DNA of 64,000 nt from Herbaspirillum huttiense. Its GTDB lineage: Bacteria; Pseudomonadota; Gammaproteobacteria; Burkholderiales; Burkholderiaceae_D. The notes under the pieces were generated by a model, which was not told the DNA's origin, searched no databases, and worked only from the letters and a program-made list of their open reading frames with translations. This document shows, piece by piece, positions 17,044 to 25,732 of the stretch. How positions within the stretch are numbered: position 1 is the first letter of the stretch; every line of letters starts with the position of its first letter. The translations under genes and the position numbers were made by a program. The stretch is taken from positions 2,604,001-2,668,000 of the forward strand of contig NZ_CP037993.1 of NCBI RefSeq assembly GCF_004367745.1, written 5' to 3'.

Positions 17044-17316
17044 ATGTCCGATCACATTACCGACCTCATCGGCTGGGGCGCGACCCTCATCCTCCTGTTC
17101 ACCATTTCCTCCCAGGTCTATGAACAGTGGCGCAGCCGCTCCACCCAGGGGGTCTCGCACTGGCTCTTCGCGGGCCAACTGGCGGCTTCTACCGGCTTCG
17201 TCGCCTACAGCGTCCTGCAAGGGGACTGGGTGTTCGTGGTCTCCAATGTGTTCCTGCTCTTCACCGCATTGCTGGGGCAGGTGCTGTATCTGCGCAATCG
17301 CCGCCGACAGCAGTGA
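17044..17316 (+). CDS. SemiSWEET-type PQ-loop membrane protein
   Basis: A 90-residue protein with three hydrophobic helices, the size of a bacterial SemiSWEET half-transporter. It begins MSDHITDLIGWGATLILLFT and continues SSQVYEQWRSRSTQGVSHWL, matching the helix-1 to helix-2 pattern of that family, where an aromatic or Gln-containing loop follows the first helix. SemiSWEETs work as dimers that let sugars cross the inner membrane. The start at 17044 is chosen from the family length; upstream codons are not protein-like. Transport of a sugar is inferred from family only. Confidence 0.7.
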   Translation: MSDHITDLIGWGATLILLFTISSQVYEQWRSRSTQGVSHWLFAGQLAASTGFVAYSVLQGDWVFVVSNVFLLFTALLGQVLYLRNRRRQQ

Positions 17317-17473
17317 GTCACGAGAGAGCCAGGCGCCATGCGGCTCATCGATTCTTACATCGGTCATTGGCGCTGTCTGATGCAAGCCGCCGCGCTTCCT
17401 GACTACAGTGAAAACATGGCAGCCCCGAATGGGGCAGAAGCTGATCCATCATCCACACGACAAGGAGCCTTTC

Positions 17474-18043
17474 ATGCAACGTACCCAGAATATTCAATCC
17501 CGCCTGCACACCTGTGCCAGCCGCCGCCTGATCGGTGCCGGCGTTCTGATGCTCGCTGGTGCAGCCTTGTCCTTCAATGCCGCGGCCGAGTCCGTGAACA
17601 GCAAGGACAAGAGCTTCATGACCAACGCCGCCGAAGCCGGCCACGCTGAAATCGAAGCCAGCAAGATCGCGCTCGAAAAGAGCAGCAACCAGGCCGTCAA
17701 GGATTACGCCCAGAAAATGATCGACCAGCACACCACGGTCGACGAGCAGCTCAAGCAACTGGCCTCCAGCAAGGATGTCACCCTGCCGGCTGAACCCAGC
17801 ATGGCCCAGCGCGCCAAGATCGCCATCCTGGAAAAGCTCAAGGGCAATACCTTCGACAAGCGCTATGCCAGCATGATTGGTGTCTCTGCACATGAAGATG
17901 CGGTCAAGCTGTTCCAGAAGTCGTCCAAGGAAGCCCAAGATCCGGATGTGAAGACTTTTGCCGCCAAGACGCTGCCGGGCCTGCAGGAACACCTGCAGAT
18001 GGGCCGTGACCTGAAGAAAACCGTGGATGCTGCCAAGAAATAA
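17474..18043 (+). CDS. Exported DUF4142 protein
   Basis: A 189-residue protein with an N-terminal signal peptide ending near residue 38 (LMLAGAALSFNAAAES). It then has a helical DUF4142 domain: SFMTNAAEAGHAEIEASKIA, the short HTTVDEQLKQLA, and HEDAVKLFQKSSKEAQDPDV. The domain resembles ferritin-like four-helix proteins, and members are periplasmic; their role is not established. The start is set by AAGGAG eight bases upstream. It looks like a single-gene unit. Confidence 0.85.
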   Translation: MQRTQNIQSRLHTCASRRLIGAGVLMLAGAALSFNAAAESVNSKDKSFMTNAAEAGHAEIEASKIALEKSSNQAVKDYAQKMIDQHTTVDEQLKQLASSKDVTLPAEPSMAQRAKIAILEKLKGNTFDKRYASMIGVSAHEDAVKLFQKSSKEAQDPDVKTFAAKTLPGLQEHLQMGRDLKKTVDAAKK

Positions 18044-18184
18044 TCATCATCCCTTCAGTCGATCAGCACTGCAAATGAAATAAACCTTCCCTTGCGGCGT
18101 TGATCGACTAAGCTGTAGTCAGCTTCACTCCCGCCCCCTGTCATGCCGTCCCCCCCTCACGCCCGTGTGCCCAGGAGACTTGCC

Positions 18185-18433
18185 ATGAAACACTTCGCCC
18201 GCTCCGTCGAACAGCAGCAAGCCGGTCACTTCATGCCGCGTGTCACCAAGCTGGACAAGCACAAATACGTTGCCTACATCGATACCCGTATCGATGAACT
18301 CTGGCATATGGATTTGCTGGACCTCGGTGCGCAACCGGTGCGTATCTGCAAGAAACGTAAAGCGGCCGAGAAGGCTGCCCTGGCACTGCTCGCCGAAGCC
18401 ATGCACAAGCATCAAGCGGAACAGAGGGGTTAG
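18185..18433 (+). CDS. Small hypothetical protein
   Basis: An 82-residue protein starting MKHFARSVEQQQAGHFMPRV, rich in Lys and Ala at the C-terminus. AGGAG lies about ten bases upstream. I do not recognise a family. It has no export signal or membrane helix and may bind nucleic acid through its basic tail, which is only a guess. Confidence 0.6.
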   Translation: MKHFARSVEQQQAGHFMPRVTKLDKHKYVAYIDTRIDELWHMDLLDLGAQPVRICKKRKAAEKAALALLAEAMHKHQAEQRG

Positions 18434-18592
18434 GCCGCCGATGGATGCCGGCCATTTGCCTGGCATCCTTGGTGGTGTCAATGCCGTCCGGCGTGGTCCG
18501 GGCGGCATGCTCGTTTTCAGGGCTGGCAGTTTTGGTCAATTCCTTCACGCAACAGGCGCGCGCTTCAGAGCCAACCCGTCGCCCGGCCATAA

Positions 18593-18619
18593 AAAATCGA
18601 GGGGCTAGCCCTCGATTTT
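18593..18619. terminator. Bidirectional terminator
   Basis: An AAAATCGAGGG / CCCTCGATTTT inverted repeat with loop GCTAG. It lies between the convergent 82-residue gene and the DJ-1/PfpI gene and can end both transcripts. Confidence 0.85.
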
Positions 18620-18650
18620 CACTTTCCTTCATATCAGCCTGAAACCGTGC

Positions 18651-19370
18651 TTAACCATCGCTTTGCGCCGATTCGCCATGGGCGACCGCAAAGGCTTCGC
18701 TTTCATGGTTGGGCGGTGCGGCCGGGGCACTGCCTTTCTCCGACAATTGCGGTTTGGAGGAGCCGCCGGCAGAGATGGAGCCATCGCCTGCAGCGTCGGC
18801 GGGTTGCTGGCGCTGTTCACGGCGCTGCTGCTCATCCAGCAGTTTCATGAATTCATTGTTGAAGGCCGGGATATCGGCGGGTTTGCGCGAGGACACGAAG
18901 TTTTCGTCCCGCACCACTTCCTGGTCGACCCACTGGCCACCCGCATTCTTGAAGTCATCCTGCAGGCTGGGCCAACTGGTGACCGTGCGGCCCTTGGCGA
19001 TGCCCGCCGAGATCAGCAGCCAGCCGCCATGGCAGATGGAGGCGATGGGCTTTTCCGCATCATTGGCGGCGCGTACGAAATTGCGGGCTTCGGGCAGCAG
19101 GCGCATGGCGTCGCCATTGACCACGCCACCCGGCAGCAGCACGGCGGAATAATCAGCCGGATTGGCGCTATCCAGACTGCCATCGACACTGACCACTTCG
19201 CCCTTGTCCACGTGCTTGAAGCCCTGCACGCTGTCACTCTTGTCGGAGAGGATGTGGACCGTCGCGCCGGCGGCTTCCAGCGCCTTTTTCGGTTCCAGCA
19301 GTTCGGCCTGCTCGAAGCCATCGGTCACCAGCACGGCGACCTTCAATTGGTTGTAGCGATTGCTCATCAT
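18651..19370 (-). CDS. DJ-1/PfpI-family protein with extended C-terminus
   Basis: A 239-residue protein. KVAVLVTDGFEQAELLEP opens the flavodoxin-like fold, with Glu at the usual active-site position. IASICHGGWLL holds the nucleophilic Cys (about residue 113) at the nucleophile elbow. VVSVDGSLDSANPADYSAVL and FNNEFMKLL are also family-like. Members act as glyoxalases, deglycases or stress-related hydrolases; which one applies here is unclear. About 45 residues after the domain are Gln/Ala/Ser-rich and probably disordered, longer than usual. Two ATGs lie side by side (19370 and 19367); either may be used with the GGGAGAA upstream. Confidence 0.87.
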   Translation of the reverse strand: MMSNRYNQLKVAVLVTDGFEQAELLEPKKALEAAGATVHILSDKSDSVQGFKHVDKGEVVSVDGSLDSANPADYSAVLLPGGVVNGDAMRLLPEARNFVRAANDAEKPIASICHGGWLLISAGIAKGRTVTSWPSLQDDFKNAGGQWVDQEVVRDENFVSSRKPADIPAFNNEFMKLLDEQQRREQRQQPADAAGDGSISAGGSSKPQLSEKGSAPAAPPNHESEAFAVAHGESAQSDG

Positions 19371-19387
19371 GGTTCTCCCTTCATCAA

Positions 19388-19417
19388 ATAAAAAAGCGGC
19401 CGGCATGCACCGGCCGC
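19388..19417 (-). terminator. Terminator of the 72-residue gene
   Basis: A GCGGCCGG / CCGGCCGC stem with loop CATGCA. On the minus strand a run of U follows. It lies 23 bases after the stop at 19440 and directly upstream of the DJ-1/PfpI gene. Confidence 0.8.
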
Positions 19418-19439
19418 CCAGAAATCGGGCGCAACTGGA

Positions 19440-19658
19440 TCAGTTGGCCTTGGGGGTGTTTTCCTTGACCCGGTGGCTGTTCTGGTGGTCGTCCTTGGCC
19501 TTGTCCATCTCGGGCGCCTTTTCGATGCGCGTGATGTTGGAGGTGGACACCGGATCGCTGCCGGGGAAGCTCATCTCATTGGCCTCATCCAGCGTTACTT
19601 CGGACGGCGTGTCGTACTGGTTGGGACGATGGTCCTTGCCGGTTTTGCTTTCGCTCAT
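19440..19658 (-). CDS. Small acidic/polar hypothetical protein
   Basis: A 72-residue, very hydrophilic protein (MSESKTGKDHRPNQYDTPSE) without Cys, probably disordered. It has a strong ribosome binding site (AAGGAGAACAGC-ATG) and its own terminator, so it is likely real. No function can be assigned. Its neighbours suggest a stress setting. Confidence 0.65.
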   Translation of the reverse strand: MSESKTGKDHRPNQYDTPSEVTLDEANEMSFPGSDPVSTSNITRIEKAPEMDKAKDDHQNSHRVKENTPKAN

Positions 19659-19804
19659 GCTGTTCTCCTTCTGGTCTGATGGAATGGGCTGGCAAGCGGT
19701 CAGCCTGTGAGATGAAGCTTACTGCGCCTGCCGCTGCCCCCCTATAAGCGGGAGGCGCAACCGCACGTAAGAATGCGCGAGGAAGATTTCTCCCCGCGCA
19801 GATT

Positions 19805-20062
19805 TCACGGCCAGGGGGCCGGAGTCACGTCTTCGAACTGTGCTTGCTGCGCGCCGCTGGCGGGAATGCCGTCGGGTTTGCGGCCCGGGTGCAGCATGGT
19901 GCCGGTGAGCAGATCCAGTTCACGTTCGGCCGCAATGAACGCGCTGTCGTCCAGCGGCTGTTCCGCCACCGGCCAGTGCTCGATGGCCCAGCGCTTGTAT
20001 TGCTCGAAACGCAGGCGCAGCTGCCTGGCGTACTCTTCTCGTTGTTGTTCGATGGCCTCCAT
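19805..20062 (-). CDS. Small hypothetical protein coupled to the PoxB-like gene
   Basis: An 85-residue, mostly helical protein starting MEAIEQQREEYARQLRLRFE. It begins three bases after the stop of the PoxB-like enzyme gene, and its strong ribosome binding site (AAGGAGGATGAACC-ATG) overlaps the end of that gene, so the two are probably translated together. I do not recognise the family. A helper or small subunit of the enzyme is possible from position alone. Confidence 0.65.
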   Translation of the reverse strand: MEAIEQQREEYARQLRLRFEQYKRWAIEHWPVAEQPLDDSAFIAAERELDLLTGTMLHPGRKPDGIPASGAQQAQFEDVTPAPWP

Positions 20063-20065
20063 GGT

Positions 20066-21760
20066 TCATCCTCCTTGCATGGCAATCAGGCTTTCCTTGA
20101 CCTTGGCCAGGCCGAATTTCCAGATCTGCTCCATCTTGATGTGCGGCATGACGGGCAGCTCCGACGGATCGATGAAAACATCCAGCACCGCCGGGCCAGG
20201 CGCGGCCAGCAGTTGCTGCAGGCTCTCCTGCAACTCTTCCGGGGCGCGCGCAGTGAAACCTTGGCCGCCACAGGCCCGGGCGAAGGCGGCGAAGTCGGCA
20301 TTGGGGAATTCCGAGCCCTCGAAGGCAGGCATGCCGGCTTCTTCCATCTCCAGATGCACCAGGCCCCATTCACGGTTGTTGAAGACGATCACCTTTACCG
20401 GCAGCTTGTGCTCCACGCTGGTCATGAACTCACCCAGCAGCATGGTGAAGCCGCCGTCACCCACGCCCACGATCACCTGTCGTTCGCGGTCCAGTGCCTG
20501 GATGCCATTGGCCTGGCCAAGCGAAGTGCCGACCGCGGCATTGTTGAACGAGGCCAGCAGGCGCTGCCGGCCGCGCTGGCGGATCCAGTTGCCGCACCAG
20601 AGCGTGACCACGCCGGTATCGATGACGAAGCGGGCATCGTCGTCAGCCAGATCGCTCAGGGCGCGGGCCACGCTTTGCGGTTTGATCTTCTTGTGATGGC
20701 GCTTGATCTCGGCGGCGCTGTCCAGCTTGCTGTTCCAGCGTTCACGATCGGCATTGGCTTTCTGCAGGAAACTGCCATCGGTCTTGCCGTCGACCTTTTC
20801 CAGCAAGGCTTGCACGGCCGGTCCGACCGAGCCGGTAATGCCCAGCGTGACCGGGGCGCGGCGGCCGAGCACGAAACCGCGTTCGTCAATCTGGATGATC
20901 TTGGCTTTGGTCGGCAGGAATTCCGAATACGGATAATCCGAGCCCAGCATCAGCATCACCTCTGCACCATGCAGGGCATCAGTGCCTGGCGCGCCGCCGA
21001 TGAGGCCGACGCCACCGATCCAGTGCGGATGGTCGTAAGCCACCAGATCCTTGGCTCGGAAGGTATGCATGACCGGAGCCTGCAGCTTGCTGGCCAGGGC
21101 CAGCACCTGGTCGATGGAACCGCGGCAGCCATTGCCGGCGAAGATGGCCACCGAGCCGGCGGCATTGATCAGTTCAGCCGCAGCGGCAATCTCGGCGGCC
21201 GGCGGGGCCAGTTCACTGCGCTCACGCAGCGTATGAATGCTGGGGACGGTGCCGCTGACCTTGGCTCCGATGATGTCTGCAGGAATGTTCAGGTGCGCTA
21301 CGCCGCGCTGTGCATAGGCCTGGGCGATGGCCTGGTGGAACACGGCAGGGGCCTGTTCCGGGCTGGTGATGACCTGGCTGTAGGCAGCCACATCGCGGAA
21401 CAGCATGTCGGGTGAATTTTCCTGCAAATAGTCGGTGCCGCGCTTGGCTGCGGGCACACCGCCTGAAATGGCCAGCACCGGCGCGTGGTCCTTGCGGGCT
21501 TCGTAGAGCCCGGCCACCAGGTGGTTGGCACCGGGGCCGGTGGTGCCGCAGCACACGGCCAGGCGGCCGGTCAGTTTGGCCTGGCCGGCGGCGGCCAGGG
21601 CGGCACCTTCTTCGTGGCGTACACCGATCCATTCGATGCGCTTGTCACGGCGGATGGCGTCGGTCAGGGGATTCAAAGCATCACCGACGACGCCAAAGAT
21701 CTGGCGCACGCCGATCTCGTAGAGCGTGTCGATGAGGATGTCTGCAACGGTAGCGGGCAT
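20066..21760 (-). CDS. ThDP-dependent pyruvate dehydrogenase/oxidase, PoxB-like
   Basis: A 564-residue thiamine-diphosphate enzyme. The N-terminal PYR domain has GVRHEEGAALAAAGQAKLTG, with the catalytic Glu. The middle domain follows, and the PP domain has GDGGFTMLLGEFMTSVEHKL, the metal and ThDP motif. The sequence GVVGDALNPLTDAIRR and the length match the PoxB group, which decarboxylates pyruvate to acetate and CO2 and passes electrons to quinone. The membrane-binding C-terminal peptide of E. coli PoxB cannot be confirmed. ATG at 21760 is preferred to the one at 21793 because AGGAG lies at the right distance. An acetolactate-synthase-like activity is the alternative. Confidence 0.8.
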   Translation of the reverse strand: MPATVADILIDTLYEIGVRQIFGVVGDALNPLTDAIRRDKRIEWIGVRHEEGAALAAAGQAKLTGRLAVCCGTTGPGANHLVAGLYEARKDHAPVLAISGGVPAAKRGTDYLQENSPDMLFRDVAAYSQVITSPEQAPAVFHQAIAQAYAQRGVAHLNIPADIIGAKVSGTVPSIHTLRERSELAPPAAEIAAAAELINAAGSVAIFAGNGCRGSIDQVLALASKLQAPVMHTFRAKDLVAYDHPHWIGGVGLIGGAPGTDALHGAEVMLMLGSDYPYSEFLPTKAKIIQIDERGFVLGRRAPVTLGITGSVGPAVQALLEKVDGKTDGSFLQKANADRERWNSKLDSAAEIKRHHKKIKPQSVARALSDLADDDARFVIDTGVVTLWCGNWIRQRGRQRLLASFNNAAVGTSLGQANGIQALDRERQVIVGVGDGGFTMLLGEFMTSVEHKLPVKVIVFNNREWGLVHLEMEEAGMPAFEGSEFPNADFAAFARACGGQGFTARAPEELQESLQQLLAAPGPAVLDVFIDPSELPVMPHIKMEQIWKFGLAKVKESLIAMQGG

Positions 21761-21843
21761 GGCGGCTCCTGGGAGGGGGAGGGAATCGCTCAAGAGTAAG
21801 TCCGGCAGTGCCGGGCCTGTATCGGCATGTGCGGTAAATCCAT

Positions 21844-21937
21844 GTAGGAGAAGACCGGGCGGGAGGCAGCAAGGCGCGCCATGGCGGGCGGGAGCGGCAC
21901 ATTCCTACGCGGGCTTCATCGGCAGTCCGACTGCGCG
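21844..21937 (+). promoter_or_regulatory. Possible regulatory element upstream of ku
   Basis: GTAGG (21844) and CCTACGCG (21904) are followed by CAGTCCGACTGC. The second part resembles the minus strand at 16162-16197, where CCTACGCG is followed by CACTGTCCGATC. The repeated arrangement in two intergenic regions suggests a shared regulator, but none is known to me. Confidence 0.3.
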
Positions 21938-21989
21938 GCGGCGGGGGCGATTTGATAATCGGCGCATCAGCGAACTTGCGGAGGAAGCG

Positions 21990-23006
21990 ATGCGACGCGC
22001 ACTGTGGAAGGGAGCCATCAGCTTCGGGCTGATCAATATCCCGGTCGAACTCTATACCGCCGAAAAACACGATGAGCTGGATTTCACCCTGCTCGACAAG
22101 CGCGACCTGTCCCCGGTGGGCTACAAGCGCTACAACAAGAAATCCGGGCGCGAAGTCCCTTGGGAAAACATCATCAAGGGCTACCAGTACGAGGAGGGCA
22201 AGTTCGTCCTCATGTCCGATGAAGATTTGCGCCAGGCCAATGTGGAGGCCACCCAGAGCATCGACATCCAGAGCTTCGTGGAGCGTGAGCGAGTCCCCAT
22301 CCTCTACTACGAGCAGCCGTATTTCCTGGCCCCGGCCAAGGGTGGCGACAAGGCCTACGCCTTGTTGCGCGAAACCCTGCTGGCCAGCGACAAGATGGCC
22401 ATTGCCCAGATTGTCATCCGTACCCGGCAGCATCTGGCCGCCCTGATTCCCCAAGGCGACATGCTGCAACTGATCACCTTGCGCTATCCCAGCGAATTGC
22501 GGGCACCGGATGACTTGCCGGTGCCGTCACGAAAATCGAAGAAATCCGCCGTGACCAAGCAGGAAGTCGAGATGGCGCGGGCGCTGGTGGATCACATGTC
22601 TTCCGATTGGGAGCCCGGCCAGTTCCACGATACCTATCGTGATGACGTGCTGGCGCTCATCAAGAAGAAGATCAAGAGCCGCCAGACGCATGCGGTGGCC
22701 GAACCCGATGAGGCCGCTGCGCCAGCTACTTCGGGCGCGAAGGTGGTGGACCTGATGGCCTTGCTCAAGAGCAGTCTGGATGGACGAGGCAAATCCAAGC
22801 CAGCCCCGAAAGACAAGGCTGAAGAAAGCACTGCCAAGGTCCACAAGATGGCCGACCGCAAGCCTGCCAAACGCAGCAGCGCGGCCAAGAGCGAGTCCCG
22901 AACGGCGACCCGCAGCAAGGCGTCGCCCCGTAGCAAGGCCGCCGCCAGCAAGAGTACGGCGCGCAGCACGCCTGCGCGCGCCAACGCCAGGAGGGCGCAG
23001 GCATGA
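21990..23006 (+). CDS. ku: Ku DNA end-binding protein (NHEJ)
   Basis: A 338-residue bacterial Ku. It starts MRRALWKGAISFGLINIPVE, the family signature, followed by the beta-barrel that encircles DNA ends (TQSIDIQSFVERERVPILYY). The core ends near residue 255. After it come about 80 residues rich in Lys, Ser, Ala and Arg, a basic, probably disordered tail longer than in minimal Ku proteins. Ku recruits LigD to double-strand breaks. GGAGGAAGCG lies directly before the ATG, and the stop overlaps the ligD start by four bases (ATGA). Confidence 0.95.
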   Translation: MRRALWKGAISFGLINIPVELYTAEKHDELDFTLLDKRDLSPVGYKRYNKKSGREVPWENIIKGYQYEEGKFVLMSDEDLRQANVEATQSIDIQSFVERERVPILYYEQPYFLAPAKGGDKAYALLRETLLASDKMAIAQIVIRTRQHLAALIPQGDMLQLITLRYPSELRAPDDLPVPSRKSKKSAVTKQEVEMARALVDHMSSDWEPGQFHDTYRDDVLALIKKKIKSRQTHAVAEPDEAAAPATSGAKVVDLMALLKSSLDGRGKSKPAPKDKAEESTAKVHKMADRKPAKRSSAAKSESRTATRSKASPRSKAAASKSTARSTPARANARRAQA

Positions 23007-25576
23007 GCCGGTCGTCTTCCGCACTGGATCGTTACCATGCCAAGCGTGATTTCAGCATCACGCCCGAGCCGTCCGGCCACGCTCAGTCTGCCCCGCGGCA
23101 GGGCAAGCAGGCCTCACCGGAAGGCTTGCAGTTCTTCATCCAGCGCCATCATGCACGTCGGCTGCATTACGACTTCCGGCTGGAACTCGATGGCGTACTC
23201 AAGAGCTGGGCCGTTCCCAAGGGCCCGAGCCTGGACCCGCATGACAAGCGGCTCGCCGTGCGGGTCGAAGACCATCCTTTTGATTACGGCACGTTTGAAG
23301 GCGATATCCCGGCCCACCAGTACGGTGCCGGACATGTGGTGCTGTGGGATCGCGGCCAGTGGCAACCGCATGGCGATCCGCAGGCCGGGCTCAGGAAAGG
23401 CCATCTCAGCTTCCTGCTCACGGGTGAGAAACTGCAAGGCCGCTGGGCGCTGGTGCGCATGGGCAAGCCCGCCGAGGATGGCAAGGAGAATTGGCTGCTC
23501 ATCAAGGAAGAAGATGACGCCGCCCGCACCGGTGCAGCCGCCGCCATCACCGACCTGCGCCCGGAAAGCGTGAAGGACCAGGGGGATACGCCCTCTGCCG
23601 GCAAGGCCATCGCGCCTTCACCCGTGCAATCCATGAGTGACATGCCCGAACGCATGGACGCGCAGTTAGCCACGCTCGCCGACACCGCACCCCAGGGCGA
23701 GGAATGGCTTTCCGAACTGAAGTTCGACGGTTATCGCGGCCTGTGCCGCATCGAGAGCGGCCGGGCTGCCATCCATACCCGGGAAGGATTGGACTGGAGC
23801 CATCGCTGGCCCATCCTGGTGGAGGCGCTGGCAAAGCTGCCGGTGGATCAGGCCTGGATCGACGGCGAGGTGGTGGCACTGGATGTCGACGGCCGTGTCA
23901 GTTTCGAGGCCCTGCAAAATCTGGTGCGCGGCGACCGCCAGCAGGCCAACGGCATCCGCCTGGCCCTGTACGCCTTCGACCTGCTGTACCTGAATGGCCA
24001 TGACGTGCGCCAACTCCCGCTGCACCAGCGCAAAGAGTTGTTGCGCGAGGTGATTCCGGGTGGCGATGAACAGGGCTTGCTGCTCTACAGCGAGCATATC
24101 GCCGGCCACGCAGATGAAGTATTTCGCCACGCGTGCCAGCACGGGATGGAAGGCATCGTGGTCAAGCGGGCCGATGCGCCCTATAGCGGGCGGCGCGACC
24201 GCAACTGGATCAAGGTCAAGTGCGAACATCGGCAGGAGTTCGTTATCGCGGGTTATACCGAGCCGGCCGGACAGCGCAGCGGCTTCGGGGCCATCCTGGT
24301 GGGTGTGCATGACGAACAAGGGCAACTGCAATATGCCGGCCGCGTGGGCACGGGCTTCGACGAACGCTTGCTGGGCAGCATGCTCAAGCAGTTCCGCCAG
24401 CGCGAACAGGACCAGCCTGCCTTCGTCAATCCGCCGACCGGGCAGCAGCGGCGTGGCGTGCACTGGCTGAAGCCGGAACTGGTGGCAGAGGTGAAATTCG
24501 CCCAGTGGACCAAGTCCGGCATCCTGCGTCACGGGAGCTTCGTAGCGCTGCGCGAGGACAAGGCACCGGAGGAGATCGTCAGGGAAACGCCGGGAAGCGC
24601 CTCTGATGAGGTCCATCCCGAGAACGCGGAAGCGAAGCCGAAAGCGCCCGCCCGCCGCAGCGCCCAAGACCTGTCCAGGCCCGTGATGGTGGAGGGCGTC
24701 AAACTGACGCATCCCGGCAAGATCCTGTTCCCCGATACCGGCCTGACCAAGCTGGAACTGGCGCGCTACTACCAGAGCGTTGCGCCCTGGATCCTGCCCG
24801 AACTCAAGCAGCGCCCGCTATCCCTGGTGCGCTGCCCGGATGGCCATGCCGGGAAGTGCTTCTTCCAGAAACACACTGGCCAGGGCATGCCGGACGCCAT
24901 CGAGACCATAGAAGTGCCGGAAGGCGAGGGTACGGCCCGCTACATGATGGTCAACGACGTCGCCGGACTGGTCGCCACCGTCCAGATGGGCGTCCTGGAG
25001 CTGCACGCCTGGGGGGCCACCGGGCGGGCGCTGGACAAGCCGGACCGGGTGGTGTTCGACCTCGATCCGGCACCTGATGTGCCCTGGGATACGGTGGTGG
25101 AGGGTGCGCAACTGGTACGGGGGCTGCTGGAGGAGCTTGGCCTGAGCTGTTTTTTGAAGACTTCCGGCGGCAAGGGCTTGCATGTCATGGTGCCAATTCG
25201 TCCGGAACACGACTGGGACGTCATCAAGGACTGGGCACACCGCCTGGCGGCGCACCTGGCGCGCCTGCTGCCGGATCGTTTCATCGCCCGCATGAGCAAG
25301 GCTGCCCGCACTGGCAAGATCTTCATCGACTACCTGCGCAATGCGCCCGGTGCCACTACGGTTGTGGCGTATTCGGTGCGCGCCCGCGACGGCGCGCCGG
25401 TGTCGGTGCCGATCACCTGGGAAGAGCTGGAGCAGGGCGTGCAGGCCGACCATTTTCGGGTCTCCGCCATGCGGAAAAGGCTGGAAAGCCTGTCCCACAG
25501 CGACCCTTGGGCCGATTTCCACAAGTCACCGCAGCGCCTGACGCTCGCCATGCTCGATGCCTTCGATCCGGCCTGA
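23003..25576 (+). CDS. ligD: Multifunctional DNA ligase D (NHEJ)
   Basis: An 857-residue LigD with the domain order phosphoesterase, ligase, polymerase, as in Pseudomonas. The 3'-phosphoesterase domain is at residues 40-180 (FFIQRHHARRLHYDFRLELD). The ATP-dependent ligase domain has ELKFDGYRGL, with the nucleotidyl Lys at 240. The primase-like polymerase domain starts near 565 (LTHPGKILFPDTGLTKLELA) and has its acidic metal site in FDLDPAPD. It processes, fills and seals double-strand breaks held by Ku. It overlaps ku by four bases, so translation is coupled. Confidence 0.96.
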   Translation: MSRSSSALDRYHAKRDFSITPEPSGHAQSAPRQGKQASPEGLQFFIQRHHARRLHYDFRLELDGVLKSWAVPKGPSLDPHDKRLAVRVEDHPFDYGTFEGDIPAHQYGAGHVVLWDRGQWQPHGDPQAGLRKGHLSFLLTGEKLQGRWALVRMGKPAEDGKENWLLIKEEDDAARTGAAAAITDLRPESVKDQGDTPSAGKAIAPSPVQSMSDMPERMDAQLATLADTAPQGEEWLSELKFDGYRGLCRIESGRAAIHTREGLDWSHRWPILVEALAKLPVDQAWIDGEVVALDVDGRVSFEALQNLVRGDRQQANGIRLALYAFDLLYLNGHDVRQLPLHQRKELLREVIPGGDEQGLLLYSEHIAGHADEVFRHACQHGMEGIVVKRADAPYSGRRDRNWIKVKCEHRQEFVIAGYTEPAGQRSGFGAILVGVHDEQGQLQYAGRVGTGFDERLLGSMLKQFRQREQDQPAFVNPPTGQQRRGVHWLKPELVAEVKFAQWTKSGILRHGSFVALREDKAPEEIVRETPGSASDEVHPENAEAKPKAPARRSAQDLSRPVMVEGVKLTHPGKILFPDTGLTKLELARYYQSVAPWILPELKQRPLSLVRCPDGHAGKCFFQKHTGQGMPDAIETIEVPEGEGTARYMMVNDVAGLVATVQMGVLELHAWGATGRALDKPDRVVFDLDPAPDVPWDTVVEGAQLVRGLLEELGLSCFLKTSGGKGLHVMVPIRPEHDWDVIKDWAHRLAAHLARLLPDRFIARMSKAARTGKIFIDYLRNAPGATTVVAYSVRARDGAPVSVPITWEELEQGVQADHFRVSAMRKRLESLSHSDPWADFHKSPQRLTLAMLDAFDPA

Positions 25577-25732
25577 GCCGGCCGGCAAGCTCAACAAGGA
25601 GGTGATGTCCTACACGCGGTTCATCTTCCTGCCGACTGTGGATGACAAGGGCAAACTTCATAATCCACTTTAACTTGATGGACGCGGCTAGCCGGTCCGT
25701 TTGCAACCTGACAGAGCACGCCCCGCCGTGAC

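Noticed and set aside
25640..25732. LexA box for the Cho-like gene
   Set aside because: E. coli cho is SOS-induced, so I looked for CTGT-N8-ACAG here; CTGTGGATGACA has the wrong spacing and second half.
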